Under the pieces are notes generated by a model, which was not told the origin of the DNA, did no database searches, and saw nothing but the letters and a program-made list of their open reading frames with translations. Of a DNA stretch of 21,332 bases, positions 8,192-16,815 are shown piece after piece (position 1 is the first letter of the stretch; each line of letters starts with the position of its first letter). The stretch covers positions 1 through 21,332 of the forward strand of contig JAAAOD010000021.1 of NCBI GenBank assembly GCA_009908535.1, in the 5' to 3' direction. The DNA is from Verrucomicrobiota bacterium. Lineage in GTDB: Bacteria; Verrucomicrobiota; Verrucomicrobiia; Opitutales; Oceanipulchritudinaceae. Both the position numbers and the translations under genes were made by a program.

Positions 8192-9061
8192 CTAGCGCAG
8201 AAAGCGACCGTCCTGACGGGCTTTTTTCTGGAAAGCCTCGAGCAAGCGGTGGGTCCGGCTACCGGGGACGCCCTCCCCGATGGTCCGTTCATCCACCTCC
8301 ACCACCGGGATGACCTCGGCGGCGGTGCCGGTGAGGAACATTTCATCGGCCGTCCAGATGTCGTAGCGGGTAAGATTGCGTTCCTGGCACGGCATGCCGA
8401 GTTCCTCCATCAATTCAAGGACGGCGCCACGGGTGATCCCTTTGAGGGCTCCGGCCTCGGTGGGAGGCGTGAACCAGCCATCCCCGGCGCGGATAAAGAC
8501 GTTGTCCCCGGTGCACTCGGCGACGTATCCCTGATCGTTGAGCATGAGGGCCTCCAGACAACCGGACCGCTGCGCATCCGCTTTGGCGAGAATGTTGTTG
8601 AGGTAATTGAGGGATTTGACCATGGGCGGAAGGGCGGCCGGATTGATACGCCGGGTCGGAGAGGTGATAATCCGGAGCCCCTCGGTGTAAAACTCCTCCG
8701 GGTATAACGTGATGGTGTCGGCGATGATGACAACCTGCGGTTGCTTGCAACTGGTGTGGCTCAATCCGAGCGAACCCACGCCGCGGGTGACAAGAACGCG
8801 GATGTAGCCGTCGACGAGATCGTTGGCACGGCACGTTTCGCTGATGGCCTCCGCCATCTCCGCGCGGGAGAGGGGGATCGCAAGCAGGATGGCCTTGGCG
8901 GATTTCTCGAGCCGGATCAGGTGTTCCTCGAGCTTGAAAATACAGTTCTGATACAGGCGGATACCCTCGAAAATGCCATCGCCATAGAGCAGGCCGTGAT
9001 CGAATACGGAAATCTTCGCATCGCTTTCTTCGACAAGGGAACCGTTGAGATAGACCTTCAT
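8192..9061 (-). CDS. ilvE: Branched-chain amino-acid aminotransferase (class IV PLP enzyme)
   Basis: A 289-residue fold-type IV aminotransferase, close to the usual 290-310 length. The PLP-binding lysine is K149 in MVKSLNYLNN, and the cofactor-contacting glutamate is E182 in YVAECTGDNVF. The N-terminus VYLNGSLVEESDAKISVFDHGLLYGDGIFEGIR is typical of the family (start at ATG 9061, no clear Shine-Dalgarno). The predicted reaction is transfer of the amino group between glutamate and the 2-oxo acids of leucine, isoleucine and valine. Class IV also includes D-alanine aminotransferase and aminodeoxychorismate lyase, which share these motifs; the SLNYLNNILAK context favours IlvE. It lies between the phosphatase gene (58-base gap) and mcsA (49-base gap), on the same strand. 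Confidence 0.88.
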   Translation of the reverse strand: MKVYLNGSLVEESDAKISVFDHGLLYGDGIFEGIRLYQNCIFKLEEHLIRLEKSAKAILLAIPLSRAEMAEAISETCRANDLVDGYIRVLVTRGVGSLGLSHTSCKQPQVVIIADTITLYPEEFYTEGLRIITSPTRRINPAALPPMVKSLNYLNNILAKADAQRSGCLEALMLNDQGYVAECTGDNVFIRAGDGWFTPPTEAGALKGITRGAVLELMEELGMPCQERNLTRYDIWTADEMFLTGTAAEVIPVVEVDERTIGEGVPGSRTHRLLEAFQKKARQDGRFLR

Positions 9062-9119
9062 AAGTTACTGGAAGCGCATGGTAGCCCGGCCGCAGGTGGA
9101 AGCAAGGACAAGGCTTTGC

Positions 9120-9914
9120 TCAGGAGAGGGATTTTTCTAGGACCTGCAGGAACTCCCCCGACCCGGCGGCAATGCGGCAGAACGGGCCCTCGAGGGAAAA
9201 CCGTTCCAAGGGAAAAGGGGACTCACCGAGGAACCGGTAGGGACAGGCGGCTCCCTCCAGGAGGGCGACGGCAGCAGCAATGTCCCAGACCTTGACGCGC
9301 TCGTCGAGGGCTCCGTCCAGTTTTCCCGTGGCGACGTAGGCCAGTTGCAGGGCGGCACTTCCAAGGCAGCGCACGCGGTAAGTCCGCAGGAGGGGGAAGA
9401 GCGCCTTGGCGGTCGTTTCGGGGAGGGGGAAATGCAGCGCAAGAATGCCGGATCTGGGCTCGAAAGGCCGGGAAGTACGAACGAGGCGGCTCCCCTCGGA
9501 GCGCAACCCGGCTCCCGGGCCCCCTTCCAGCAGTTCATTCCGGCAGCCGTCGTAAAGAAAGCCGTAAACCGGCCGACCTTCCTTCAGCAGCGCAAGGGAG
9601 ATGGCGCAGAAGGGGACTCCGAGAGCGTAGTTGTTCGTCCCGTCGACGGGATCGAGGATCCAGGTGTATTTGTTTTTCAACTTCACCTCCTCGTCGACGA
9701 GACCGGATTCCTCGGAAAGGCAGGTATCCTCGGGAAAGGAGGTGAGAAGCTCGCGGGTGATCTGCTCGGAAATGGCGAAGTCGGCGAACGTGACGCGCGT
9801 GTCGTCGGCTTTCCATTCCGAGGACACTTCCCCGAGTTGTCTCCGGAAAAACAGGATCTGATTCCGGACCACCACCCGGGCGGCATTGACACGATGGCGA
9901 AGGGCTTTGTCCAC
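9120..9914 (-). CDS. Inositol-monophosphatase-family phosphatase (SuhB/HisN-like)
   Basis: A 264-residue Mg-dependent phosphatase of the IMPase superfamily. The metal-binding signature is complete: SEES (67-70), WILDPVDGTNNYA (85-97) and VWDIAAAVALLEGA (209-222), with the upstream K-D-T/VTFAD segment (35-45). Substrate cannot be read from the sequence: inositol phosphate, histidinol phosphate and PAP (CysQ type) are all possible. The start is a GTG (9914) 13 bases after the stop of the upstream gene, with GGAG 7 bases ahead of it. Its nearness to the coiled-coil gene on the same strand suggests cotranscription at the end of the nusA-ribF operon. Confidence 0.88.
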   Translation of the reverse strand: MDKALRHRVNAARVVVRNQILFFRRQLGEVSSEWKADDTRVTFADFAISEQITRELLTSFPEDTCLSEESGLVDEEVKLKNKYTWILDPVDGTNNYALGVPFCAISLALLKEGRPVYGFLYDGCRNELLEGGPGAGLRSEGSRLVRTSRPFEPRSGILALHFPLPETTAKALFPLLRTYRVRCLGSAALQLAYVATGKLDGALDERVKVWDIAAAVALLEGAACPYRFLGESPFPLERFSLEGPFCRIAAGSGEFLQVLEKSLS

Positions 9915-9921
9915 CGGCGGG

Positions 9922-9925
9922 CTCC
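9922..9925 (-). promoter_or_regulatory. Shine-Dalgarno site supporting the GTG start of the phosphatase
   Basis: GGAG on the - strand, 7 bases before the GTG at 9914. It lies in the 13-base gap after the preceding gene's TAA (9928-9930) and is the reason for accepting the GTG as start. Confidence 0.6.
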
Positions 9926-9927
9926 GC

Positions 9928-11133
9928 TTACCTGAATTTGAGAGGACGGAAGGAACGGCGCTTGCTATTGCCGGAGGACTTGGCGGGCGCGGAGGGCTTC
10001 TCCCGCGTCACCGCTTTCTCGATGATCATGGGAGATTCCGCGACCGCGATAGTTCGCTCCGGGAACTCCCGCGGGGCATCCTCCGGGGAAGCGGCCGCCG
10101 CGACTTCCGCCTCCAGGTCACGGATGGTGTCGAGCTGGCGCAGGATTCGGCTTTCCGCCTTGGCGAGCCGGGAAGAAATCCCGTCCCGCTCCGTCTCGAG
10201 GCTGTCCAGTTCGGAGGCGAGAAGGGCCTTTTCCGCCTCGAGGGCGGCGAGGCGCTCCCGCTCCCGTGGATCGGTCGAATCCAGCTGTACCTGCAGGCGT
10301 TCGTTTTCCTTTTCGAGGCTGGCCCGCTCCTCGACGAGGAGGTCCACCATCGCCCGCAGGCCACGGAGGCGTTCCTTTGCCTCCAGCAATTCACCGGTGC
10401 GCAACTGCAGGAGTCGGTCGCGTTCGCGCAGGCGTTCAGCGAGGTCCTCCACCGCGGCGAGGAGGCGATCGGTCTCGGAGGGAAGCGGCTGCCCGAGGGA
10501 GGGATCGAAGACGCGCAGCGGCCCCTCGATATCGGCGGTCAGATCCTCCCCATGATTGCGCATGCGAAGGCGAAACCATGCCGAGTCCCAATCGAGCCCA
10601 TAGGGGGAGAGAACCGGGGGCCGCTGCTGCAGGAGCTGCCCTTCCGGATCGAACAACCACACCTGCAGCCACTGCGGTTCCCAATCGGGATTCCTTTCCG
10701 TGGACTGCAGGGGGAAAAACCAGCCCATCCAGTCGCGTCCATCCGCGGCGGGGTCGTTGTCTCTGTAATCAAAACCGGCCGGACCCTCGCCCTGCGCCCC
10801 GCCCACCAGCGGTTGATAATACTCCGTAAGGGCGAAGCCAAGGTCAGCCACGCCACCGACAAGGCGGCCTTCACTGCCCTCCGCGCTCTCGCTGACCAGT
10901 TCCTGGTTAAGGGCCGTGAAGAGAAACGAGCCTTCAAGGCGCCAGCCCGTACGAATCGTCTCCCCGAGTTCATCGGGAACCCGCTCGACAACGCCCTCGA
11001 AAAACCAGCGGTCCGTCCCGTCCTCCGCGCCGGCGGAATCCGCGCTGAAGCCCGCCGCGGTGCTGAAAAGAACCGCGAAGAGGAGCGGCAAGCGGCACAG
11101 GCGTTGACCGGGAGAGATCATCGGCGGCAGCAT
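9928..11133 (-). CDS. Exported coiled-coil protein of unknown function
   Basis: I do not recognise this family. The 401-residue product starts with a signal peptide (basic RLCR, then LPLLFAVLFSTAAGF, with a likely cut near residues 28-35), so it is exported to the periplasm or envelope. Residues about 40-215 form a Trp/Gly-rich, probably beta-rich region (EGVVERVPDELGETI, WMGWFFPLQ, WLQVWLFDPEGQ). Residues about 220-345 are heptad-like and rich in Glu, Arg and Leu (LAERLRERDRLLQL, LEKENERLQVQL), indicating a long coiled coil. The last 50 residues are Ala/Pro/Ser-rich and end in a basic tail (KRRSFRPLKFR). It lies between ribF (51-base gap) and the phosphatase gene (13-base gap). The first ATG (11133) gives the signal peptide a short lead; an ATG four codons later is also possible. 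Neither has a clear Shine-Dalgarno. Confidence 0.75.
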   Translation of the reverse strand: MLPPMISPGQRLCRLPLLFAVLFSTAAGFSADSAGAEDGTDRWFFEGVVERVPDELGETIRTGWRLEGSFLFTALNQELVSESAEGSEGRLVGGVADLGFALTEYYQPLVGGAQGEGPAGFDYRDNDPAADGRDWMGWFFPLQSTERNPDWEPQWLQVWLFDPEGQLLQQRPPVLSPYGLDWDSAWFRLRMRNHGEDLTADIEGPLRVFDPSLGQPLPSETDRLLAAVEDLAERLRERDRLLQLRTGELLEAKERLRGLRAMVDLLVEERASLEKENERLQVQLDSTDPRERERLAALEAEKALLASELDSLETERDGISSRLAKAESRILRQLDTIRDLEAEVAAAASPEDAPREFPERTIAVAESPMIIEKAVTREKPSAPAKSSGNSKRRSFRPLKFR

Positions 11134-11184
11134 ACAGACGGGAGGGGCTTCATCGGCAATCCTATTCCCCGGAAACCCTTCAAA

Positions 11185-12219
11185 TCAGGTCATGGTTTCC
11201 GTCGCCTGCAAATGGCGCCCTTCGCGGGCGAGCCGATGGGCCCTGGCGACGTCCCGGGCGATCTGTTCGCGCAACGCTTCGACGCCGTCAAAGGCCCTTT
11301 CAGGCCGCAGGAAATCGAGGAGGAAAACACAGAGGTCATTCCCTTCTGCGGGTGGACCTTCCTCGGGAACGGCCAGTAAATGCACTTCGAGGATCGGCGC
11401 CGAATCCGTTTCCACGGTGGGCTTGCGTCCGTAGTTCACGATCCCGGGAAGAACCGTTTGGCCATCCGGCGCGGGGAGTCCGGCAAAGTAGACCCCGAAG
11501 CGCGGCCGCGTTTCCGGTTCGTAGGAAATATTGAGCGTAGGGAAGCCGATTTCACGTCCAAGGCGACGGCCCGGAACCACCGTCCCCCGCAGGGTGTACG
11601 GTCTCCCGAGGAGATGCCGCGCCTCTTCCATGTCGCCTTCCTCCACCAGCTTGCGGATGCGGCTGCTGCTGATCGGTTCCTTGTCGGTCAGCTGGCGCGG
11701 CAGGGCATGCACTTCGATCCCAAAGGCGGCGGCGGTTTCCTGAAGAAGGCGCACGTCCCCCTTTCTTCCTGCCCCGAAGCGGAAATTCTCCCCGACATGG
11801 AGGCTGGCAAGCCCGGGAAGGCAGAACCGCAAATGGGCGGCGAAGGAGTCGGCCGTCCGCCTCGCATAGGAAGCGGTGAATTGCTGCACGAGAACAAAAT
11901 CCACCCCGAGTCCGAGCAGCAACTCCAGGCGCCGGGGAAGCGGGTAGAGAAGCTGCGTGGCCGACTCCGGATGAACCACCCGGCTCGGGTGGGGATCGAA
12001 GGTCAGGACACCGGCATGGCGGCGGTGAGTCCGGGCGCGTTCCTTTGCTCCGGCAATGACCCGCTGATGGCCTCGGTGAACGCCGTCAAACATGCCCACG
12101 GCGAGATCAACCCCGGCTGTGAAGGGATCCGCGGGCGGGCGGCCGGCGGCAAAGTAGGCCCGCAGGTCCCCGCGAGAGGGACCCTCGGCGGCCTCTTCAC
12201 TGACGCTGCTGGACCACAC
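11185..12219 (-). CDS. ribF: Bifunctional riboflavin kinase / FAD synthetase
   Basis: The enzyme makes FMN from riboflavin and ATP, then FAD from FMN. The N-terminal FMN adenylyltransferase domain shows GMFDGVHRGHQ (residues 42-52 from the GTG start) and, later, the ISSSRIRKLVEEGD segment. The C-terminal riboflavin-kinase domain begins at LRGTVVPGRRLGREIGFPT and includes NYGRKPT. The frame stays open to 12309, but that part runs across truB and shows no similarity, so I place the start at the GTG at 12219, giving 344 residues and a 23-base overlap with the truB end. No ATG lies in a suitable position, since the first downstream Met is inside the nucleotide-binding motif. The GTG has no clear Shine-Dalgarno and would depend on coupling to truB. 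Identity is certain, the exact start less so. Confidence 0.9.
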   Translation of the reverse strand: MWSSSVSEEAAEGPSRGDLRAYFAAGRPPADPFTAGVDLAVGMFDGVHRGHQRVIAGAKERARTHRRHAGVLTFDPHPSRVVHPESATQLLYPLPRRLELLLGLGVDFVLVQQFTASYARRTADSFAAHLRFCLPGLASLHVGENFRFGAGRKGDVRLLQETAAAFGIEVHALPRQLTDKEPISSSRIRKLVEEGDMEEARHLLGRPYTLRGTVVPGRRLGREIGFPTLNISYEPETRPRFGVYFAGLPAPDGQTVLPGIVNYGRKPTVETDSAPILEVHLLAVPEEGPPAEGNDLCVFLLDFLRPERAFDGVEALREQIARDVARAHRLAREGRHLQATETMT

Positions 12220-12913
12220 GGGGCACGGCCTGGTAAGGAGGAATAAGCCATCCGCGGATTTCCTCCATGGACATTTCCTCAAGGCTCTCCAGTTCGATCG
12301 AGTCTTCAATATCGGTCCGGCGAAGCTCCTTCAGATAAGCTCCGCACCCGAGTTGCCGGCCGAGGTCGTGGGCGATGGTACGAACGTAGGTTCCCTTGCT
12401 GCAGGTCAGGGTGAACTCGAGATCAGGCGCTTCCCACCGGTCGAGGCTGAACTTGCCCACATGAACGAACCGGGGCTCGCGCTCCACGGATTTTCCCTTC
12501 CGGGCAAGTTTGTACAAGGGGACCCCTTCCTGCTTTTTAGCGGAAAACATCGGTGGTGTCTGGTACTGGTCGCCGACAAAACGGTCCATGGCGGTTTTCA
12601 GGTCGTTCTCCGACAGCCCGGGCAGGGGCTTTTCCTCGACCACCTCCCCTTCCACATCGTGGGTGGTGGTCTCGACACCGAAGGTGATGACGCCCTCGTA
12701 AGTCTTGTCCAGTCCCATGAGGTACTGGGACAGTTTGGTCGCCTTGCCGACGAGGAGGATGAGCAGGCCGGTGGCGTTGGGATCGAGGGTTCCGGCGTGG
12801 CCGACCCGCTTCATCTTGAAAACGTGGCGCACGCGGTCGACGACATCATGGGAGGTGATCCCCGACGGCTTGTCGATGAGCAGGACGCCCTCCGGCTGGT
12901 TCTTCTGGTTCAT
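12197..12913 (-). CDS. truB: tRNA pseudouridine-55 synthase
   Basis: A 238-residue TruB that makes pseudouridine 55 in the T loop of tRNAs. Motifs: IDKPSGITSHDVV (13-25), GHAGTLDPNATG (38-49) with catalytic D44, DKTYEG, and SKGTYVRTIAHDLG. It is shorter than E. coli TruB (314 residues) and lacks most of the C-terminal PUA extension, as in many type I TruB proteins. Its ATG overlaps the stop of nrnA as ATGA (12910-12913), a usual sign of translational coupling, and its 3' end overlaps ribF. Confidence 0.95.
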   Translation of the reverse strand: MNQKNQPEGVLLIDKPSGITSHDVVDRVRHVFKMKRVGHAGTLDPNATGLLILLVGKATKLSQYLMGLDKTYEGVITFGVETTTHDVEGEVVEEKPLPGLSENDLKTAMDRFVGDQYQTPPMFSAKKQEGVPLYKLARKGKSVEREPRFVHVGKFSLDRWEAPDLEFTLTCSKGTYVRTIAHDLGRQLGCGAYLKELRRTDIEDSIELESLEEMSMEEIRGWLIPPYQAVPRVVQQRQ

Positions 12914-13918
12914 GATACCGTTTTTCCGAGGCGGAGGAAGTGATCCTGCAGGGCCGTCTCCAGGCGCGGATAAAAGCTTTCCATGGGTTCCCCCGGGTTA
13001 AACCCCGCCGCACAGGCGTGGCCTCCGCCGTTGAATTGCGCTGCCAACTGGTCCACGCGGTGCACCGGATCCTTGGCCCGGAAGCTTCCCTTCAGCGCCC
13101 CGTCGTGCTCCTCGAGAAGGATTCCGATCTCCACGCCGTCGATGGCCCGGGCATAATCGACGAGCCCCTCCGTATCCTCCTTGCTGGCCCCGGTGGCGCT
13201 CCAGGCCTCGTCGTCGATACGCCCGAGGCAAACCTTGCCGTCACAAAGGAACGTAAAGCTGGCAAGGAAGCGCTGCAGCAGGGCCAGCTTGGCGGGGCTC
13301 TCCTTCTCGTAGAGCTCCATGGCTGCACCTGCGGGATCGGCCCCGAATTCCATGAGGCGATGGCAGATGTCGAAAGTACGCCGTGTCGTGGAGGAAAAGC
13401 GGAACTGCCCGGTATCCGTAGCGATGCCGACATAGAGCGCCTGCGCGGTCACGGCGTCCATTGCGATGCCGTTGTCGAGGAACAGTCCCGCGAGGATTTC
13501 CCCCGTCGCGGACGCCTCTCCGATGATGAGGTTCTTTTTCCCGTAGCAACGGTTCGAAATGTGATGGTCCACATTCAGATAGACCTCGGGGAAGCTTTCC
13601 TGAAGGACGGGACCGAGTCGTTTGCGGTCCGCACAGTCGACGGAGACCGCCACGCGGTCGGCCTCGACACCATCCTCGTCGCAGCGAAAGGGCGTGTCCC
13701 CGACAAAGGCAGCGCAGTTCGGGGGCACGCGATGGTGATTGTAGCAGACCACATCGAGGCCGTGCGCACGCAGGGCCCGGGCAAGGGCGACCTGGGATCC
13801 GATGCAGTCACCGTCGGGCCGCACATGGCCGATCACCGACAGCCACCCGCGACCCGGGAATTTGCTCCAGCACCTGCGCGAAGGCGGCGCTTTCGTTGGG
13901 GAAAAAGGCGGATGTCAT
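12910..13918 (-). CDS. nrnA: DHH/DHHA1 phosphoesterase NrnA (oligoribonuclease / pAp phosphatase), with a 5' frameshift
   Basis: The protein degrades short oligoribonucleotides and dephosphorylates pAp. Catalytic motifs are intact in the frame running from 13836 to the stop: GHVRPDGDCIGS, SVDCADR, VDHH, DTGQFRFSST and the DHHA1 signature NGGGHACAAGF. The natural N-terminus is in another frame: an ATG at 13918 overlaps the rbfA stop as ATGA and reads MTSAFFPNESAAFAQVLEQ, followed by IPGSR. It hits a stop soon after unless it shifts into the main frame. A net +1 shift within about 13836-13850 restores an uninterrupted protein of roughly 335 residues. Without it, translation would have to start at the GTG at 13836, directly at the first catalytic motif, leaving out the leading strand of the fold. 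The cause may be a sequencing error, a real mutation or recoding. The 3' end overlaps truB by ATGA. Confidence 0.85.
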
Positions 13919-14292
13919 AAGCTCTCGTTCGGGTCGGGCGGAAGCGGGGTCTCCCCTTCAAGGCCCATATCGTCAAGGAGCCGGTTGAGGCGTTCCTCCT
14001 CATCGGCCCCGATGGCGTAGCGGAAATCAAGGCGCGGCAGGTATTTCAGGCGCACCGCCCGGCCCACCAGACGCCGGATCTCCCCGGCATGGCGGCCGAA
14101 AAAGCGCTCCGCGGCAACCCGCTTCTCCGCATCCCCGTGGGTGGCGAAATACACCTTCGCGTTGCGCAGGTCCGGGCTGGTATCGACGGAAAGAATGGAG
14201 ATGTCGACGGACTCCGAGCGGTGGCGCGTGTGCAGCAGGTGGCTGATCTCGCGTTTGATCAGCTCGTTGACTCGGACCACGCGCTGTCCCAT
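13915..14292 (-). CDS. rbfA: Ribosome-binding factor A
   Basis: A 125-residue RbfA, a KH-like protein that binds the 30S subunit and assists 16S rRNA 5'-end maturation. Typical segments are RVNELIKREISHLL at the N-terminus, ISILSVDTSPDLRNAKVYF in the middle, and LKYLPRLDFRYAIGADEEERLNRLL near the C-terminus. It starts 7 bases after the infB stop, with an AAGGG-like purine stretch ahead of the ATG at 14292. Its stop overlaps the start of nrnA by ATGA (13915-13918). Operon position between infB and truB is the classical one. Confidence 0.95.
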   Translation of the reverse strand: MGQRVVRVNELIKREISHLLHTRHRSESVDISILSVDTSPDLRNAKVYFATHGDAEKRVAAERFFGRHAGEIRRLVGRAVRLKYLPRLDFRYAIGADEEERLNRLLDDMGLEGETPLPPDPNESL

Positions 14293-14299
14293 CCCGCCC

Positions 14300-16789
14300 T
14301 TACAAACTCGGTTTCTCCTTCAGGATCTCGAAGACCTCAATGACGTCCCCTTCCTGATAGTCGTTCACGCCGGCGAGCTGGATACCGCACTCGTAACCGG
14401 CCCGCACCTCGGTAGCGTCTTCCTTGAAGCGCTTGAGGTTGCCGATCTTCGATTCCGCGACCATCTCCCCGCCCCGCATGAGGCGGGAGAGGGCATCGCG
14501 GCGCACCCGTCCCTCGGTGACCATACAGCCGGCAACCACCCCTTTGCCGAGAGGGAAGGTGGCCCGCACTTGGGCGGCGCCAACCTTGTTTTCGCGAAGT
14601 TCCGGCTCCAGCAGGTCAGCCATGGCATCCTGCACCTGAGTGATGATCTCGTAAATGATATTGTGCTGGATGATCCGGATATCGTGGTGCTTGGCGACGC
14701 TCTGGACCCCGTTTTCCAGCCCCACGTTGAAAGCGACGATACTCGCCTCGGCCGCACTGGCCATGATGATGTCGTTGCGGGTGACATCGCCGACCCCCAT
14801 GTCCACCACCTCGAGGTCGATCTTGTCGCTCTTGATGTTGAGCAGGCTGGTGGCGAGCGCCTCGGCGGTCCCGTAGACATCCGCCTTGACGAGGCAACGG
14901 AAGCTTTTCTTCTGCGTCTTTTCGATGGCGGCGAAGAGATCGTCGACAGAGGCACCGGATTCCTGCTGTTCGGCAGCTTCGAGCTTGCGGCGCTTGAGTT
15001 CGTTCTCCTCCGCCTCGCGCTTGGCGGTGCGCTCGTTCTTGACGGCCTGGAACACATCTCCGGCGTCCGGGGGACCGGACCAGCCGATCACCTTCACAGG
15101 TGTGGAGGGCCCGGCGGACTTCACCTGTTTTCCCTTATCGTCGATCAACTGGCGGACCCGGCAGTAGTGCTCGCCGCAGACGAGGGCGGTCCCGGGCTTG
15201 AGCGTTCCCTGCTGCACGATCACCGAGGCGGTCGACCCGCGCCCAAGCTCCTTGTGCGCTTCGAGAATGACCCCTTCGACCGGTCCCGAGGAAGAGGCTT
15301 CAATTCCCTCGGTCACTTCGGCCTGCAGGACGATGCTTTCGAGCAGGTCATCAAGGCCCTCGGCCTTAATGGCGGAGACCTGCGCGAGGAGGGTTTCCCC
15401 GCCCCACGCTTCCGGCGTCAGCTCGCGTTCCTGCATCTGGCGCAGGACCCGGTCGACATTCGCCCCGGGGGCGTCGATCTTGTTGATGGCAACGACGACA
15501 GGCACTTTAGCGACGCGGGCGTGCCCGAGGGCCTCGTCGGTTTGCGGCATGAAACCGTCATCCGCCGCGACGACGAGGATGACAATGTCAGTGGTCCGCG
15601 CGCCCCGCGCACGCATGTTACTGAAAGCGGCATGGCCGGGGGTGTCGATGAACGTGATGAGCTCGTCTTTGTGGCTGACCTGATAGGCCCCGATGTGCTG
15701 CGTGATGCCGCCTGCCTCCGTAGCGACGACGTTGGCCTTGCGGATCGCGTCGAGCAACGTCGTTTTTCCGTGGTCGACATGACCGAGGATACAGATGACG
15801 GGTGGGCGCTTTTCGAGCTTGTGCTTCGGTTTGGCCTCCTCCTTTTCCTCCTTCGCGGCGGGGGCTCCCGCGCCCGCGCCGCGGTGGCGGATTTGCAGCT
15901 GAAAGCCGTGATGCCGGGCGATCCGCTGGGCCACCTCCTCGTCCACGGTGGAGTTCATGGAGGCGAAGATGCTCATCTCCATGAGCTCGGAAATGAGCTG
16001 GAACGGTTTACGCCCGAGCACGTGGGCGAAGTCGCGGACGACGATCGGGGATCGCATCTCCAGCGGCTTCAAATCTTCACCGCCAGCTTCGGAGGCGCTT
16101 TCCTCGCCGCCCTTCTCATCTTCCCCCGCGCCCGCCTCGGTGGGGGCCGCGGGAATGGAAACCTTCGGCGGGGCGACCGTTTTCGGACCCCTCGGCGCCG
16201 GCGGTTGCAACGGTGGCGGTCCCTTGCGGGCCGGAGGCGGTGTCTCGGCCTTTTGTTCCTGCTCGGCCGGCTCCTCCTTTTTCGGCTCCGGCGGCGGAAG
16301 GTCTGTGCGCAGGACCGGCGCCTTCGGCGGGGTCGGCGTTTCCCCGGAAGGAGGCTTGCCGGGGGGGGCGGGAACCGTGCGGCGCTGCACAACCGGCTTG
16401 CGGGGCAAAGGCGGCGGGGCCTTCGTCGGGGGTGGCGGAGGCGTCGAGGGTTGCCGGACCTTGTAAGCTTCCGCCTTTTTGCGCTCCTCCTCCTCGCGTT
16501 CACGCCGCTCGCGCTCGATATCCTCCTTGGACCGGACAATCGCTCCGGGAGGGAGGGCCGGCCCGGACTCCTCGGGCTTGTCTTCCTCTTCCTGCGCGCT
16601 GTCCGCTTCCGCAGCGGCTCCAGCGCTTTCCTTTTTCTTCGCGAGCTCCTCGCGAAGGTAATCGGCGGAGATGTTGTCGATCGTGCTGGAGGCGCTCTTC
16701 ACCTCGTGGCCGCGCTCGCGCAGCAGGTCGATCAATTCGGCATTCTCCATCCCGATTTCTTTGGAGAGTTGGTAAATTCGAACACTCAT
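14300..16789 (-). CDS. infB: Translation initiation factor IF-2
   Basis: Full-length 829-residue IF-2, the GTPase that brings fMet-tRNA to the 30S subunit. The N-terminal IF2_N motif is at residues 4-50 (YQLSKEIGMENAELIDLL). A charged helix with ERERREREEEERKK (about 92-105) leads into a long Pro-rich linker (about 113-215, with PPPPP, PPPLP and PPPAR runs). A second IF2_N-type module lies at about 255-300. The G domain follows: G1 GHVDHGKT (336-343), G3 DTPGH (382-386), G4 NKID (436-439). Domains III and IV with the C-terminal fMet-tRNA-binding part (GYECGIQLAGVNDYQEGD) complete it. It starts 26 bases after the nusA stop; no ylxR or L7Ae-like gene lies between, unlike in Bacillus. No clear Shine-Dalgarno precedes the ATG. 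Confidence 0.97.
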   Translation of the reverse strand: MSVRIYQLSKEIGMENAELIDLLRERGHEVKSASSTIDNISADYLREELAKKKESAGAAAEADSAQEEEDKPEESGPALPPGAIVRSKEDIERERREREEEERKKAEAYKVRQPSTPPPPPTKAPPPLPRKPVVQRRTVPAPPGKPPSGETPTPPKAPVLRTDLPPPEPKKEEPAEQEQKAETPPPARKGPPPLQPPAPRGPKTVAPPKVSIPAAPTEAGAGEDEKGGEESASEAGGEDLKPLEMRSPIVVRDFAHVLGRKPFQLISELMEMSIFASMNSTVDEEVAQRIARHHGFQLQIRHRGAGAGAPAAKEEKEEAKPKHKLEKRPPVICILGHVDHGKTTLLDAIRKANVVATEAGGITQHIGAYQVSHKDELITFIDTPGHAAFSNMRARGARTTDIVILVVAADDGFMPQTDEALGHARVAKVPVVVAINKIDAPGANVDRVLRQMQERELTPEAWGGETLLAQVSAIKAEGLDDLLESIVLQAEVTEGIEASSSGPVEGVILEAHKELGRGSTASVIVQQGTLKPGTALVCGEHYCRVRQLIDDKGKQVKSAGPSTPVKVIGWSGPPDAGDVFQAVKNERTAKREAEENELKRRKLEAAEQQESGASVDDLFAAIEKTQKKSFRCLVKADVYGTAEALATSLLNIKSDKIDLEVVDMGVGDVTRNDIIMASAAEASIVAFNVGLENGVQSVAKHHDIRIIQHNIIYEIITQVQDAMADLLEPELRENKVGAAQVRATFPLGKGVVAGCMVTEGRVRRDALSRLMRGGEMVAESKIGNLKRFKEDATEVRAGYECGIQLAGVNDYQEGDVIEVFEILKEKPSL

Positions 16790-16815
16790 AGAGGTTTGTT
16801 TCGCTTGCTCCCTGT

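Noticed and set aside
9886..11379. A 497-codon open frame on the + strand opposite the coiled-coil gene and the ribF end
   Set aside because: It crosses three genes of the other strand and shows no domain; the opposite strand gives a signal peptide and a regular coiled coil.
12220..12309. Longer ribF start at 12309
   Set aside because: The 30 added residues lie wholly inside truB in another frame and are unlike any RibF N-terminus.
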